A stretch of DNA of 64,000 bases from Ahrensia sp. (GCA_002698425.1 NZXU01000021.1:5421-69420); one strand, 5' to 3'. Counted from the first letter of the stretch, positions 44,793-53,791 are shown. Made by a program: numbers and translations. Notes: generated by a model not told the origin, from the letters alone.

Positions 44793-45709
44793 CCGTTCTT
44801 CGCACCATGATCGCGGGCGCGACACTGGTTTTGTCCGGCGCCGCCGTCTCGGCGTCGGAGCTGGAAATCCGGCCCGTTGCCGACAATGTCTATGCCTTGG
44901 TCGGCGGGAAAGAACAGCGCTCGCCGGAGAATCTCGCCAACAACGCGACATTCGGCGTCGTCGTCACGGATGAGGGCATCGTGCTGATCGACCCGGGCGG
45001 CAGCCGCAAGGGCGCGGAGGCGATCGACGCGGCGATCCGCACGATCTCCGACAAGCCGGTGCGCTACGTCATCGACACCGGCGGCCAGGACCACCGCTGG
45101 CTCGGCAATGGGTACTGGACCGAAAAGGGCGCGACGATCATCGCGTCGGCAGACGCCGTCGCCGACCAGAAGGAACGCCAGTCGATGCAGTTCACCATGC
45201 TGGACGCGCTGATTGGCGATGCGCTCGAAGGCACCGAGCCGGTCTATGCCGATACGGTCTTCGATGAAGAATATTCGTTTTCGCTGGGCGGACTGGAGTT
45301 CGAGATCGTCCATTCAAGCGCGGCCCATACGCCGGGCGACTCCTATGTCTGGCTTGCCGCGCGCGACACCGTCTTTGCCGGCGACATTGTCTTCACCGAA
45401 CGCATTCTCGGCGTGCTGGACGTGTCTTCATCGAGCGGCTGGCTGGAAGCCTTCGACAGTCTTGCGGCGCGGAAACCCGAGCACGTCGTTCCCGGCCATG
45501 GTCACCCGACCACTTTGGCGACAGCGAAAGCCGACACTTATGACTATCTCGCCAATCTGCGCGACAGGATCGGCGAGCATATCGAGGCCGGGGGCGACAT
45601 GATCACCTCGGTCGATGTCGACCAGTCGGCGTTTTCCTATCTGGAACAGTTCGACGCGCTGGCGCGGCGCAACGCGCAGCAGGTCTTTTCGGAGATGGAG
45701 TGGGAGTAG
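44789..45709 (+). CDS. Periplasmic MBL-fold protein with altered metal motif
   Basis: The 306-aa protein has a signal peptide (residues 1-23, LVLSGAAVSA) and a metallo-beta-lactamase fold. GVVVTDEGIVLIDPGGSRKG, SSAAHTPGDSYVWLA (His ligand), VFAGDIVFTERILG (bridging Asp) and VVPGHGHPTTLATA (last His) are present. The first motif, normally HxHxDH, reads IDTGGQDHRWLGNGYW: the histidines that hold the first zinc are missing while the flanking LGN is kept. Catalysis is therefore uncertain, or uses one metal. SoxH-like MBL proteins are the nearest group I can name. It overlaps the thioredoxin gene by ATGA and ends the operon. Confidence 0.82.
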   Translation: MTVLRTMIAGATLVLSGAAVSASELEIRPVADNVYALVGGKEQRSPENLANNATFGVVVTDEGIVLIDPGGSRKGAEAIDAAIRTISDKPVRYVIDTGGQDHRWLGNGYWTEKGATIIASADAVADQKERQSMQFTMLDALIGDALEGTEPVYADTVFDEEYSFSLGGLEFEIVHSSAAHTPGDSYVWLAARDTVFAGDIVFTERILGVLDVSSSSGWLEAFDSLAARKPEHVVPGHGHPTTLATAKADTYDYLANLRDRIGEHIEAGGDMITSVDVDQSAFSYLEQFDALARRNAQQVFSEMEWE

Positions 45710-45733
45710 GCGACGGGCGGACAGGTTCCGCCC

Positions 45734-46147
45734 TCAATGCTCGCTCTCGCAGAGGCCGTGATCGGCAAGGACCTGCATGATGTTGCAGTCGCCGGCCTGA
45801 TCGGCGTGGCAGTTCGCCTCGATGCGGGTCAGTTCCCTCTCCAGCCGTTTCAGCCGGGCGATGCGTTCGCGGATGGAGGCGAGATGCGAGGCGGCGATGC
45901 GGTGCGCCTCGTCATGCGGCATGGCCGGGTTCTCGCTGAGGCGAACCAGTTCGCGGATCGCCTCGAGCGACAGGCCGAGATCGCGGGCATGGCGGATGAA
46001 GGTCAGCCGGTCGAGTTCGGCGCGGGTGTAGCGGCGCTGGTTGCCGGCGGAACGCTCCGGCGCGTCGATCAGGCCCATCTGCTCGTAATAGCGGATGGTC
46101 GGCACCTTGACGCCGGAACGGCGCGACATTTCGCCGATGGATAACAT
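45734..46147 (-). CDS. MerR-family metal-responsive regulator
   Basis: The 137-aa protein has the MerR HTH (LSIGEMSRRSGVKVPTIRYY then EQMGLIDAPERSAGNQRRYT) and a dimerisation helix. The tail has Cys in EANCHADQAGDCNIMQVLAD and HGLCESEH. The IEANCHADQAGDCNIMQVL tail with two or three Cys is seen in MerR proteins of the CadR/PbrR/ZntR side. It is convergent with the MBL gene (24 bases) and downstream of the PCu(A)C gene on the same strand, separated by a terminator, so it has its own promoter. The metal ion sensed is not certain. Confidence 0.87.
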   Translation of the reverse strand: MLSIGEMSRRSGVKVPTIRYYEQMGLIDAPERSAGNQRRYTRAELDRLTFIRHARDLGLSLEAIRELVRLSENPAMPHDEAHRIAASHLASIRERIARLKRLERELTRIEANCHADQAGDCNIMQVLADHGLCESEH

Positions 46148-46160
46148 GGCGCATCCTCAT

Positions 46161-46179
46161 ATCTATAGAGACTGGAGAT
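46161..46179 (-). promoter_or_regulatory. Possible MerR operator
   Basis: On the minus strand ATCTCCAG-TCT-CTATAGAT is a 19-bp dyad with two mismatches, preceded by TTGAAA and directly upstream of the merR start. MerR regulators bind such dyads in stretched -35/-10 spacers. The -10 box is poor, so the assignment is weak. Confidence 0.4.
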
Positions 46180-46218
46180 TTCAATGCGGCCCCAGCCGCT
46201 GCAACCGGCGGATATGAA

Positions 46219-46240
46219 AGAGGCGCCCAAGGGCGCCTCT
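46219..46240 (-). terminator. Terminator of the PCu(A)C gene
   Basis: AGAGGCGCC and GGCGCCTCT form a perfect 9-bp stem with a 4-base loop, 12 bases beyond the minus-strand stop at 46252. Only a short TTTC follows on that strand. Confidence 0.65.
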
Positions 46241-46251
46241 ATGCGTTGGGC

Positions 46252-46740
46252 TCAGTTGCCCATTTTCATCTTCATGCGCATCTGCAGCTTGGCCGGATCG
46301 AGCACGGTGGCGTCCACGTCGATCGTGCCGGCCTTCTCGAATTCCAGCGTGATCGTGCGGGTCGTGTCCGGCTGCAGCTGTTCCTTCATCTGCATGAACA
46401 TGACGTGGTAACCGCCGGGCTTCAGCGTGACCTCGCCATGGGCGGGGATTTCAAGCCCGTCGGCGAGCTGGCGCATTTTCATGACCTCGCCGTCCATGGC
46501 CATTTCGTGGATTTCGACCTTGCCGGCGAAATCCGCCGCGCCGCCGATCAGCCTGTCGGGCTCGTCGCCATTGTTGCGGATGACCATGTAGCCGCCGGAA
46601 ACCGGGGCGTTGGGCGGCGTGGCGCGGGCCGCCGGGTTTTCGATGACGAGGTCGCCGAGCGTCCAGCTTTCGGCGAAGGCGGCGGCGGATGCGCCGAGAA
46701 AGGCGGCGGCTGCCGCGACTGCGATGAGTGCGTTTTTCAT
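46252..46740 (-). CDS. PCu(A)C-type periplasmic copper chaperone
   Basis: The 162-aa precursor has a signal peptide (MKNALIAVAAAAAFLGASAA, cleavage after AFA). Its copper site follows the H-x-M-x(n)-M...H-x-M rule: VEIHEMAMDGEVMKMRQL and LKPGGYHVMFMQMKEQ. The end is Met/Lys-rich (QMRMKMKMGN) and may bind more copper. PCu(A)C proteins deliver Cu(I) to cytochrome oxidase in the periplasm. The DUF2946 gene lies upstream on the same strand, 65 bases away. Confidence 0.9.
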   Translation of the reverse strand: MKNALIAVAAAAAFLGASAAAFAESWTLGDLVIENPAARATPPNAPVSGGYMVIRNNGDEPDRLIGGAADFAGKVEIHEMAMDGEVMKMRQLADGLEIPAHGEVTLKPGGYHVMFMQMKEQLQPDTTRTITLEFEKAGTIDVDATVLDPAKLQMRMKMKMGN

Positions 46741-46805
46741 GATTTCAAGTTCCGTCTGTTGTGCCGCGGCGCAGGGCGCGCGGGCTTCGATATCGAGTGT
46801 CGGGT

Positions 46806-47195
46806 TCAGACAGACAGAACGGGCGGGCCGCGTTTCGACGCGGTGGAGAGTTCGACCGGCTTGACCGGCGGCGCGGCGCGCGGCGGCAGGACGACAGCGA
46901 GAACGACCGGCAAGGGCGACGCAAGGGCCGGCGCGACCGGCTGTGCCGGCGCGGCGGAACCGGCAATCAGGCAGAAATCGCAGACGACATGGACATGGCC
47001 GGCGCCGCCGCCGGTAACGGGATCGCAAAGATCCGGAAACGTGCCGTCGGGCAGCACATATTGCGCGAGTTCGAGCGCGGTCGGCTCGGCAACCGCGGCG
47101 CGGTGCGCGAAGGCCGACAAGGCCACCGCCGCGACCAGCAGGACGCGGAGCCAGACGGCCGAAACACGGGCCTTTCGCGCGAAAACAGAACTCAT
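46806..47195 (-). CDS. DUF2946-type small secreted or membrane protein
   Basis: The 129-aa protein has an N-terminal hydrophobic segment (WLRVLLVAAVALSAFAHRAA), a His- and Cys-containing middle (GGGAGHVHVVCDFCLIAG) and a C-terminal Pro/Ala/Val-rich part. The C-x-x-C with upstream His residues is the DUF2946 pattern; family members lie next to copper proteins and are thought to bind copper. It probably shares a promoter with the PCu(A)C chaperone. The ATG at 47195 is chosen over a TTG three codons upstream. Confidence 0.72.
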   Translation of the reverse strand: MSSVFARKARVSAVWLRVLLVAAVALSAFAHRAAVAEPTALELAQYVLPDGTFPDLCDPVTGGGAGHVHVVCDFCLIAGSAAPAQPVAPALASPLPVVLAVVLPPRAAPPVKPVELSTASKRGPPVLSV

Positions 47196-47277
47196 GGCGT
47201 TCAAGTGGCAATTCGGCGGCGCGCCGTCAATCGCCGGGCGAGTGCCCGTGACGCCGCGCCGCAGGGCCTGAACTCCG

Positions 47278-48177
47278 TCAGAAGCTCGGCGGCTCCTTGC
47301 CGGCGACGCGGCAGGCGGAGATCAGCGTCGATGCCATGAGCATGGCGACCGTCATCAGGCCGACGCCGCCGGGCACCGGCGTGATCGAGCCCGCGACCTT
47401 TTCGGCCTCGTCGAAATCGACGTCGCCGGCGACGCGATAGCCCTTTTCGCTCGCCGGATCGTCGACGCGGTTGATGCCGACATCGATGACGCAGGCGCCG
47501 GGCTTGACCCAATCGCCCTTGATCATTTCCGAGCGGCCCACGGCGGCAACGAGGATATCCGCCGCGCGGCAGACAGCCGGCAAGTCCTTTGTGCGCGAAT
47601 GAGCGACGGTGACCGTGGCGTTGGCGGCGAGCAGCAGGTTCGCCATCGGCTTGCCGACGATGTTGGAGCGACCGACGACGACGGCGTTCAGGCCGGAAAG
47701 ATCGGCGGTGCCGAGCGCCTTGCGGATCATCACCATGGATCCCGCCGGCGTACAGGGCACGAAGGCGGAGCCGAGCTGGCCGGTTGTCAGCTTGCCGACA
47801 TTGACGAAGGAAAAGCCGTCGACATCCTTGTCCGGCGAAATCGCCTGGATGACCTTGCCGTCGTCGATATGGTCGGGCACCGGCAGTTGGACGAGAATGC
47901 CGTGGATGGAGGCGTCGGCGTTCAGCTCGCCGATCAGCTTCAGCAGGTCTTCCTCGGAGGTGTCGGCGGGCAACCGGTGGGTGACCGACTTGAAGCCGCA
48001 TTCGTCGGCGCGCTTGCCCTTGGAGCGGACATAGAACTGGCTGGCCGGATCCTCGCCGACGATCACAACCGCGATGCCGGGCTGTACGCCCGTTTCGGCG
48101 ACCAGCTTTTCTGTTTCCGCCTTGACCTTGTCGAGCACTTCCGCGGCAATCACCTTGCCGTCGATCCGTTCAGCCAT
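47278..48177 (-). CDS. folD: Bifunctional methylenetetrahydrofolate dehydrogenase/cyclohydrolase
   Basis: The 299-aa enzyme interconverts 5,10-methylene- and 10-formyl-tetrahydrofolate. It shows [20 protein letters not shown] (catalytic Lys region), [53 protein letters not shown] (NADP site) and the C-terminal [18 protein letters not shown]. Full length. The start [10 protein letters not shown] follows GAAGGCGAG; a longer start to 48219 is unlikely. Confidence 0.95.
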   Translation of the reverse strand: MAERIDGKVIAAEVLDKVKAETEKLVAETGVQPGIAVVIVGEDPASQFYVRSKGKRADECGFKSVTHRLPADTSEEDLLKLIGELNADASIHGILVQLPVPDHIDDGKVIQAISPDKDVDGFSFVNVGKLTTGQLGSAFVPCTPAGSMVMIRKALGTADLSGLNAVVVGRSNIVGKPMANLLLAANATVTVAHSRTKDLPAVCRAADILVAAVGRSEMIKGDWVKPGACVIDVGINRVDDPASEKGYRVAGDVDFDEAEKVAGSITPVPGGVGLMTVAMLMASTLISACRVAGKEPPSF

Positions 48178-48288
48178 CTCGCCTTCTCCCATTGTGAGAT
48201 TTTGGGCGGACAATTGCATGGCTTTTCAGGGAAAGAAAACACCCCAAACGGCGAAAACTGACGCAAACGGATCAGAAAAGCGTTTTTG

Positions 48289-49191
48289 TCAGGCGGCCCA
48301 GCGGCTGCGCTCCGAACGGCGCTGCATCAGCAGCTCGACCATGTCGCGCAGGGCGCGAACGGATTCGCGCAGATCCTCCATTTCCGCCTCGTCTTCGGCG
48401 GGCATGACCGGATGCAGGTCGACCACCCTTTGCGGCGGGGCGGCAGGCGCCGGCTGGTGCGCGATGACCTGCTGCTGCCATCCCTGCGGCGGCGGCGCAT
48501 AGGGCGCGGCAAGAGCCGGGTGCGGCGGCCAGGCCATGGCCGGATCGAAGGACGGAGCCCCATAGGCCTGCGGCGGCATCGGCCAGCCATAGGCCGGGTG
48601 GACCGGCCAGAAAGCGACGGGCGGCATCATCGGCGCCGGCGGCCAAGGATGGGATGTCTGCTGGGGCGTCGTCTGCCGGACAGGTTCCGGTGCCTGCGGC
48701 TGCGCATGGGCGTCGGGGTGATGCTGCGGATAGGGATACATGTCGCTCTCGTTCTCGGCTGGCGCGGCCATATCGGGGAAACCGGCGTCGGCGCGCATCG
48801 CGTCGCGCTCACCGCCCGCCATGCGGACGGCCGAGGCGACCGCGTTCGCGTAGTGCCTGTCATCCTCCGGGCGGTATGGTTCCGGGCGATGGTACTCGGC
48901 GCGGGATCCGCGCCCGAACAGGAAGCGCCTGAGGCCGGCGAAGACGCCCTTTTCGGTCTGGTCGGCAGGTCGCGCAAGCGTGTCGCGCATGACCGGCCCG
49001 TCGAATTCCGCTTCGGGCTCCAACCCGGCTCCGGCAAGGCTTTCGAGAAGCGGATTGGGTGTCGCCGCCTCGCGCATCATGCGGGCCCGGCGATGCCGCT
49101 CGGCGGCGGAAAAAGGCGGTTCGCAGCCGGTCTCGTCCGCGCCGGGCGCGGGCTCGAAATATCTCCGGCGGATTTCTTCGTAATCGGACAT
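48289..49191 (-). CDS. Hypothetical Pro/Ala-rich protein
   Basis: The 300-aa protein has a charged N-terminus (MSDYEEIRRRYFEPAPGADE), a basic patch RRFLFGRGSRAEYHRPEPYR, a long Pro/His/Gln/Ala-rich linker (about 150-255, e.g. MMPPVAFWPVHPAYGWPMPP) and a C-terminal coiled coil (DEAEMEDLRESVRALRDMVE). No domain is recognised. The disordered middle and coiled-coil end suggest a cytoplasmic scaffold or adaptor. It lies between folD and a glycosyltransferase, all on the same strand, with more than 100 bases on each side. Confidence 0.7.
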   Translation of the reverse strand: MSDYEEIRRRYFEPAPGADETGCEPPFSAAERHRRARMMREAATPNPLLESLAGAGLEPEAEFDGPVMRDTLARPADQTEKGVFAGLRRFLFGRGSRAEYHRPEPYRPEDDRHYANAVASAVRMAGGERDAMRADAGFPDMAAPAENESDMYPYPQHHPDAHAQPQAPEPVRQTTPQQTSHPWPPAPMMPPVAFWPVHPAYGWPMPPQAYGAPSFDPAMAWPPHPALAAPYAPPPQGWQQQVIAHQPAPAAPPQRVVDLHPVMPAEDEAEMEDLRESVRALRDMVELLMQRRSERSRWAA

Positions 49192-49330
49192 CGTTCACGG
49201 CCGGGCGCTGGTTCGAACGGATCCGGCCTTGCAGCGCCGCGAAGGCCCGATCGGGTAAACGAAGCCTAAAATTTCTTGGGTAACAAAAAGTTAAAATAGG
49301 CCGGGCCCGGCGAAAAATTCGCAGCCCCGC

Positions 49331-50494
49331 TCATGCCTTCAGCATCGCCAGGGCCTCGGCGAGTTCGGCGTCGATGCGTCCGAGCCTCTCGCGCCGGAAG
49401 GCCGCGCCGTCGCATTCCTCCACCGTCGCGGTGCGCTGGCCGAGCGCCTGGGCCTCCACCGCCTTGGCGAAACCGTTGGCGCCCTCGACGCGGATGACGT
49501 TTTCGGGGAGCTTGTCGATGCCGCGCAAGGCCTGCGCGGTGGCGACGGCGGGAAGGCCCAGTTCGAGCGCCTCGACCGCGGCGACCGGGATGCCGGTTTC
49601 GGAGCGTTCCGCGAGCGCGACGACGCGGCACTGGCGCAGGAATTCGGCTCGGTCGTCCACCTTGCCAAGAAAGAAGACGCGTTTCTCGCGCGCCTGGAAG
49701 ATGCCCGGCGCGGCGCCGCCAATGGCGATCATCGTGTGTTTGTGCAGCTTCGGGACGACGCGTTGCAGGAACCATTCTAGGCGGACTCGGCTGACCGGGT
49801 CGGACCAGGTTCCGGCCATGCCGACATCGAAGGCGGGAAAGCGCAGTACCGTTTCTTCCGACGGGTCCGGCATGACGAAGGGCAGGACGCGCGCCCTGGC
49901 GTCCGTCGCGAGACCGAGCGCGGCGCGGTCCTCTTCGCTGAAGGTCAGGACGGCGCGCGCCTTGTCCGACAGCCGGCGCTGCAGCGCCTCGAGGCCGCGG
50001 GCATCGCGGTTGAGGATCAGCCGTTCGGCGACGCTGGCACTATGCGCGGCCGCCTCGCGGGCGGCGACATGGTCCGCCTGACGGGCGACGAACAGGAAGG
50101 GATGACGCGAAAAGACCGGTTCGAAGGCCCCGGCCAGATCGGTCCCCGCCAGAACCAGACCGTCGAAGGGCTGCAGCCGCGCCAGCACCGCCTCGACATC
50201 CGGCTTGGCGGCGGCGCGCAGGCGCACCGATTCGAGCGGCATGCGAGCCGAGGCCGAGACGGCCATCGAGCGCAGGCGGCTCGTAAAGGGTTCATCTTCG
50301 CTTACCGATACGATTTCGCCGAGGCTCGCCGAACTGTCCGCCCCGGAAAGCTCCGCGCCGGCCGGCTTGAAGCCCAGCCAGGTGACGCGGGCGCCGGCCC
50401 GCCGCAGGCCGTCGACGATCGCGCGGTCGGCAAGGTTGCGGGCGGAGCCGGTCGCGTCCGGCAGCAAGGCGGTGACATAGACAAGATGCATCAT
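49331..50494 (-). CDS. Glycosyltransferase, GT-B fold (family 4-like)
   Basis: The 387-aa protein begins MMHLVYVTALLPDATGSARN, and its first half (to about residue 200) has no strong signature. The C-terminal half carries VGMAGTWSDPVSRVRLEWFL, FFLGKVDDRAEFLRQCRVVA and the nucleotide-sugar motif ERSETGIPVAAVEALELGLP (E-x7-E). It probably adds a sugar in surface-glycan synthesis at the cytoplasmic membrane face. Donor and acceptor are unknown. It is divergent from proC. Confidence 0.8.
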   Translation of the reverse strand: MMHLVYVTALLPDATGSARNLADRAIVDGLRRAGARVTWLGFKPAGAELSGADSSASLGEIVSVSEDEPFTSRLRSMAVSASARMPLESVRLRAAAKPDVEAVLARLQPFDGLVLAGTDLAGAFEPVFSRHPFLFVARQADHVAAREAAAHSASVAERLILNRDARGLEALQRRLSDKARAVLTFSEEDRAALGLATDARARVLPFVMPDPSEETVLRFPAFDVGMAGTWSDPVSRVRLEWFLQRVVPKLHKHTMIAIGGAAPGIFQAREKRVFFLGKVDDRAEFLRQCRVVALAERSETGIPVAAVEALELGLPAVATAQALRGIDKLPENVIRVEGANGFAKAVEAQALGQRTATVEECDGAAFRRERLGRIDAELAEALAMLKA

Positions 50495-50596
50495 CGCCCG
50501 TTAACACGCCAAAGGGGATTCAGGCCATTCTCCCTTAGCCGATCTTGAAGGATTTCGGCCGCGCCGCTATCGCAATCCAAAAGCAGGAGACAGGAC

Positions 50597-51418
50597 ATGG
50601 CAGACAACACATCGGTCGTGCTCGCCGGATGCGGCAATATGGGATTTGCCATGCTGCAGGGCTGGCTCGCCTCCGGCGCGCTGAAGACCGGGGACGCCTT
50701 CGTCGTCGAGCCAAACGACGCCTTGCGCGACCGCGCCGCCGGGCTCGGCGTGACGGCGGTCGCCGACGCGGCGGAGCTTCCGGGCGATCTGACCCCGGCG
50801 ATGATCGTGCTGGCGGTCAAGCCGCAGGTGATGGACGCCGTGCTGCCGGCCTACACGGGCCTCGCGGACAAGGGCGCGGCGATCGTCAGCGTCGCCGCCG
50901 GCATCCGCATCGACCGTTTCGAGCAGGCATTCGGAGCCGGAACCGCGGTGATCCGCGTCATGCCGAACACGCCGGCCGCCGTCGGCGCCGGCATGATGGT
51001 GCTCTGCGCCAACGCGGCGACAAGCGCAGGCCAACTGGATTTCGCGCGCACGCTGATGTCGGCCAGCGGCGAGACGGCGGTGATCGAGGACGAGGCGCTG
51101 ATGGACGCGGTAACGGCGGTCTCCGGCTCCGGCCCCGCCTATCTGTTCCACATGATCGAGGCGCTGACGGACGCCGGGAAAAGGGCAGGCCTGCCGGATG
51201 ACCTCGCCGCGACGCTCGCCAGCCAGACGATCTACGGCGCGGCGGTCTACTGGAAGAAAAGCGGCGTCGAACCCGGCACGCTGCGCGAACAGGTGACCAG
51301 CCCGAACGGCACGACGGCGGCGGCGCTTGCCGTGCTGATGGGCGACGACCGGCTGACGGAGCTGATGACCGAGGCCGTCGAGGCGGCGCGCAAGCGCTCC
51401 GTCGAACTGGCGGGCTGA
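50597..51418 (+). CDS. proC: Pyrroline-5-carboxylate reductase
   Basis: The 273-aa enzyme reduces pyrroline-5-carboxylate to proline with NAD(P)H. It has the Rossmann start VVLAGCGNMGFAMLQGWLAS, VIRVMPNTPAAVGAGMMVLC and the C-terminal signature TAVSGSGPAYLFHMIEALTD, followed by LREQVTSPNGTTAAALAVL. AGGAGA precedes the ATG. The BKACE gene follows with only 2 bases between, so they are co-transcribed. Confidence 0.95.
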   Translation: MADNTSVVLAGCGNMGFAMLQGWLASGALKTGDAFVVEPNDALRDRAAGLGVTAVADAAELPGDLTPAMIVLAVKPQVMDAVLPAYTGLADKGAAIVSVAAGIRIDRFEQAFGAGTAVIRVMPNTPAAVGAGMMVLCANAATSAGQLDFARTLMSASGETAVIEDEALMDAVTAVSGSGPAYLFHMIEALTDAGKRAGLPDDLAATLASQTIYGAAVYWKKSGVEPGTLREQVTSPNGTTAAALAVLMGDDRLTELMTEAVEAARKRSVELAG

Positions 51419-51420
51419 CG

Positions 51421-52143
51421 ATGATCGTGCAGGCCTGCCTCAACGGCGCGCGGCCGTCCGACTGGCACAGTCGGCTGCCGCTGACGCCCGAGGCGATGGC
51501 GCAGGACGCCGTGCGCTGCATCTCGGCCGGCGCCGCCGAACTGCATGTCCATCCGCGCGACGCGGCCGGGCGGGAAAGCCTGTTTGCCGTCGATGAGACC
51601 GTCGCCGCACTGCGCTCGGCCTGCCCGGGAACGCTGATCGGCGTGTCGACCGGCGACTGGATCGAGAAAGACCAAGACCGCACGCTCTCGGCGATCGAGG
51701 GCTGGGCCGAACCGCCGGACTACGCCTCGGTGAACCTCGTCGAGAAAGACGCGCCGTCGACGATGGACGCGTTGCTGCGCCGGGGTGTCGGTATCGAAGC
51801 CGGTCTCGCGACCGTTGCGGATGCGGAACGCCTTTGCACCCTTCCCGGCCGCCACCGCGTGCTGAGGGTGCTGATCGAGATCGAGGAGCAGGACAGCGGG
51901 GCCGCGCTTGCCGCCGCCGACGCCATCGCCCGCATCTTGCAGGAAAACGGCCTGCGCAAGCCCATCCTGCTGCATGGCTTCGACGCGTCTGTCTGGCCGC
52001 TTGTCGAGCGCACCTTCGAACGCTTCTGGTCGACGCGGGTCGGCCTCGAGGACGGACGGCTTCTCCCCGACGGGACGGTCGCAGCCGGCAATGCCGATCT
52101 CGTCAGGGCCGCAACAGAACTGCGGCCAGCCGCGGCGAATTGA
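51421..52143 (+). CDS. BKACE-family (3-keto-5-aminohexanoate cleavage enzyme-like) protein
   Basis: The 240-aa protein belongs to the beta-keto acid cleavage enzyme (DUF849) TIM barrels, which split beta-keto acids with acetyl-CoA. It shows VQACLNGARPSDWHSRLPLT, AELHVHPRDAAGRESL (metal-binding His pair), LIGVSTGDWIE and YASVNLVEKDAPSTMDALLR. It is shorter than most members (270-310 aa), with less C-terminal sequence. Its substrate is unknown. It lies in an operon with proC and just upstream of amino-acid ABC genes. Confidence 0.82.
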   Translation: MIVQACLNGARPSDWHSRLPLTPEAMAQDAVRCISAGAAELHVHPRDAAGRESLFAVDETVAALRSACPGTLIGVSTGDWIEKDQDRTLSAIEGWAEPPDYASVNLVEKDAPSTMDALLRRGVGIEAGLATVADAERLCTLPGRHRVLRVLIEIEEQDSGAALAAADAIARILQENGLRKPILLHGFDASVWPLVERTFERFWSTRVGLEDGRLLPDGTVAAGNADLVRAATELRPAAAN

Positions 52144-52269
52144 GGCCGCACGTCCGTTTCCTCAAGTTTTCGATACAACTAAAGGGGCAAAACCCGCCGG
52201 AAGGGCTTGACGTTGTTGCGTTTCAGGGAAGGAAGTGCTTGAGACGCCCGAAACATTTACCGGGGCACC

Positions 52270-53088
52270 ATGATCGAGGTCAGATCCGTCTACAAACAGT
52301 TCGGCGGCGTCCATGCCGTCGAGAACGCGACGCTGAAAATCGAGCGCGGGTCGATTACCGGCCTGATCGGTCCGAACGGCGCCGGCAAGACGACTCTTTT
52401 CAACATCATCGCCGGCAATATCAGGCCGTCGAGCGGGCAGATCCTGCTCGACGGGCAGGATGTCACCGGCCTTGCGCCGCACCAGCTGTTCAAGAAAGGG
52501 CTGCTGCGCACCTTCCAGCTGGCGCATGAATTCTCGACACTGACCGTGCTCGAAAACCTGATGATGGTGCCGGACCACCAGCTCGGCGAAGGACTGATGT
52601 CGGCCTGGTTCTCCTGGGGCGAAGTCAAGCGGCAGGAAGCCGAGATCCGCGAACGCGCGATGGATGTGATCAACTTCCTCAATCTCGGCCATGTGGCCGA
52701 GGAACTGGCGGGCAACCTGTCCGGCGGCCAGAAGAAGCTGATCGAGCTCGGCCGCACCATGATGGTCGACGCCAAGGTGGTGCTGCTCGACGAGGTCGGC
52801 GCCGGCGTCAACCGCACGCTGCTGGCCGAGATCGGCGACGCGATCGTCCGGCTCAATCGTGATCGCGGCTACACATTCTGCATGATCGAGCACGACATGG
52901 ATTTCATCGGCAAGCTCTGCAATCCGGTGATCGTCATGGCCGAAGGCACGGTGCTGGCGGAAGGCACGGCCGAAGAGGTCCGCAGCAACGAGGCGGTGAT
53001 CGAGGCCTATCTCGGCCGCGGATTGAAGAACAAGACGCCGCAGGAAATGCGCGCGATGGCCGAGGCCAATTCGGAGGGCGACGCCTGA
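52270..53088 (+). CDS. livG: Branched-chain-type amino-acid ABC transporter ATPase
   Basis: This 272-aa LivG-type ATPase has Walker A GPNGAGKTTLFNIIAGN, the signature NLSGGQKKLIELGRTMMV, Walker B VVLLDEVGAGVN (the usual DEP reads DEV) and the H-loop IEHDMDFIGKLCNPVIVM. It energises import of hydrophobic amino acids or related compounds together with LivF, LivH and LivM. It starts the operon. The C-terminal LGRGLKNKTPQEMRAMAEAN extends beyond most LivG proteins. Confidence 0.88.
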   Translation: MIEVRSVYKQFGGVHAVENATLKIERGSITGLIGPNGAGKTTLFNIIAGNIRPSSGQILLDGQDVTGLAPHQLFKKGLLRTFQLAHEFSTLTVLENLMMVPDHQLGEGLMSAWFSWGEVKRQEAEIRERAMDVINFLNLGHVAEELAGNLSGGQKKLIELGRTMMVDAKVVLLDEVGAGVNRTLLAEIGDAIVRLNRDRGYTFCMIEHDMDFIGKLCNPVIVMAEGTVLAEGTAEEVRSNEAVIEAYLGRGLKNKTPQEMRAMAEANSEGDA

Positions 53089-53789
53089 TGTATCTCGTGG
53101 GCGAGGACATGACCGGCGGCTATGGCGGCGCCGACATTATCAAAAGCTGCACGGTGGGTGTGGAGAAGGGCGAGATCGCGGTCATTGTCGGTCCGAACGG
53201 CGCCGGCAAGTCGACCGCGATGAAGGCCATGCTCGGCATGCTGCGGCTGCGGCTCGGCAAGGTCGTTCTCGACGGCAAGGATATCTCCAAGATGACGCCG
53301 CAGGCGCGCGTCGCCGAGGGCATCGCCTTCGTGCCACAGACCAGCAACGTCTTCACCAGCCTCACCGTCGAGGAAAACCTGGAGATGGGCGCCTATCTGC
53401 GCGACGACGACATCTCCGGCACGATGGAGCAGGTCTACACGCTGTTTCCGATCCTGAAGGAAAAGCGCCGCCAGCCGGCCGGCGAGTTGTCGGGCGGCCA
53501 GCGCCAGCAGGTCGCCGTCGGCCGGGCGCTGATGACAGAACCGTCCGTGCTGATGCTCGACGAGCCGACCGCGGGCGTCTCCCCCATCGTGATGGACGAA
53601 TTGTTCGACCGCATCCTGGAGGTGCGCGACACCGGGCTGGCGATCCTGATGGTCGAGCAGAATGCGCGGCAGGCGCTCAACATCGCCGACCGGGGCTACG
53701 TGCTGGTCGGCGGCGAAAACTGGCGTACCGGCACCGGCCATGAACTCCTGGCCAATCCCGAAGTCCGCAAATCGTTTCTCGGGGGCTGA
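53088..53789 (+). CDS. livF: Branched-chain-type amino-acid ABC transporter ATPase
   Basis: This 233-aa LivF-type ATPase has Walker A GPNGAGKSTAMKAMLG, the signature ELSGGQRQQVAVGRALM, Walker B LMLDEPTAGVSP and the H-loop VEQNARQALNIADRGYVL. It overlaps livG by one base (TGATG). Together with LivG it forms the nucleotide-binding dimer at the cytoplasmic face. Confidence 0.89.
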   Translation: MYLVGEDMTGGYGGADIIKSCTVGVEKGEIAVIVGPNGAGKSTAMKAMLGMLRLRLGKVVLDGKDISKMTPQARVAEGIAFVPQTSNVFTSLTVEENLEMGAYLRDDDISGTMEQVYTLFPILKEKRRQPAGELSGGQRQQVAVGRALMTEPSVLMLDEPTAGVSPIVMDELFDRILEVRDTGLAILMVEQNARQALNIADRGYVLVGGENWRTGTGHELLANPEVRKSFLGG

Positions 53790-53791
53790 CG

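Noticed and set aside
44789..45709. Frameshift as the explanation for the missing MBL motif
   Set aside because: The surrounding residues stay in register with the family on both sides of the motif, so a real substitution is more likely than an indel.
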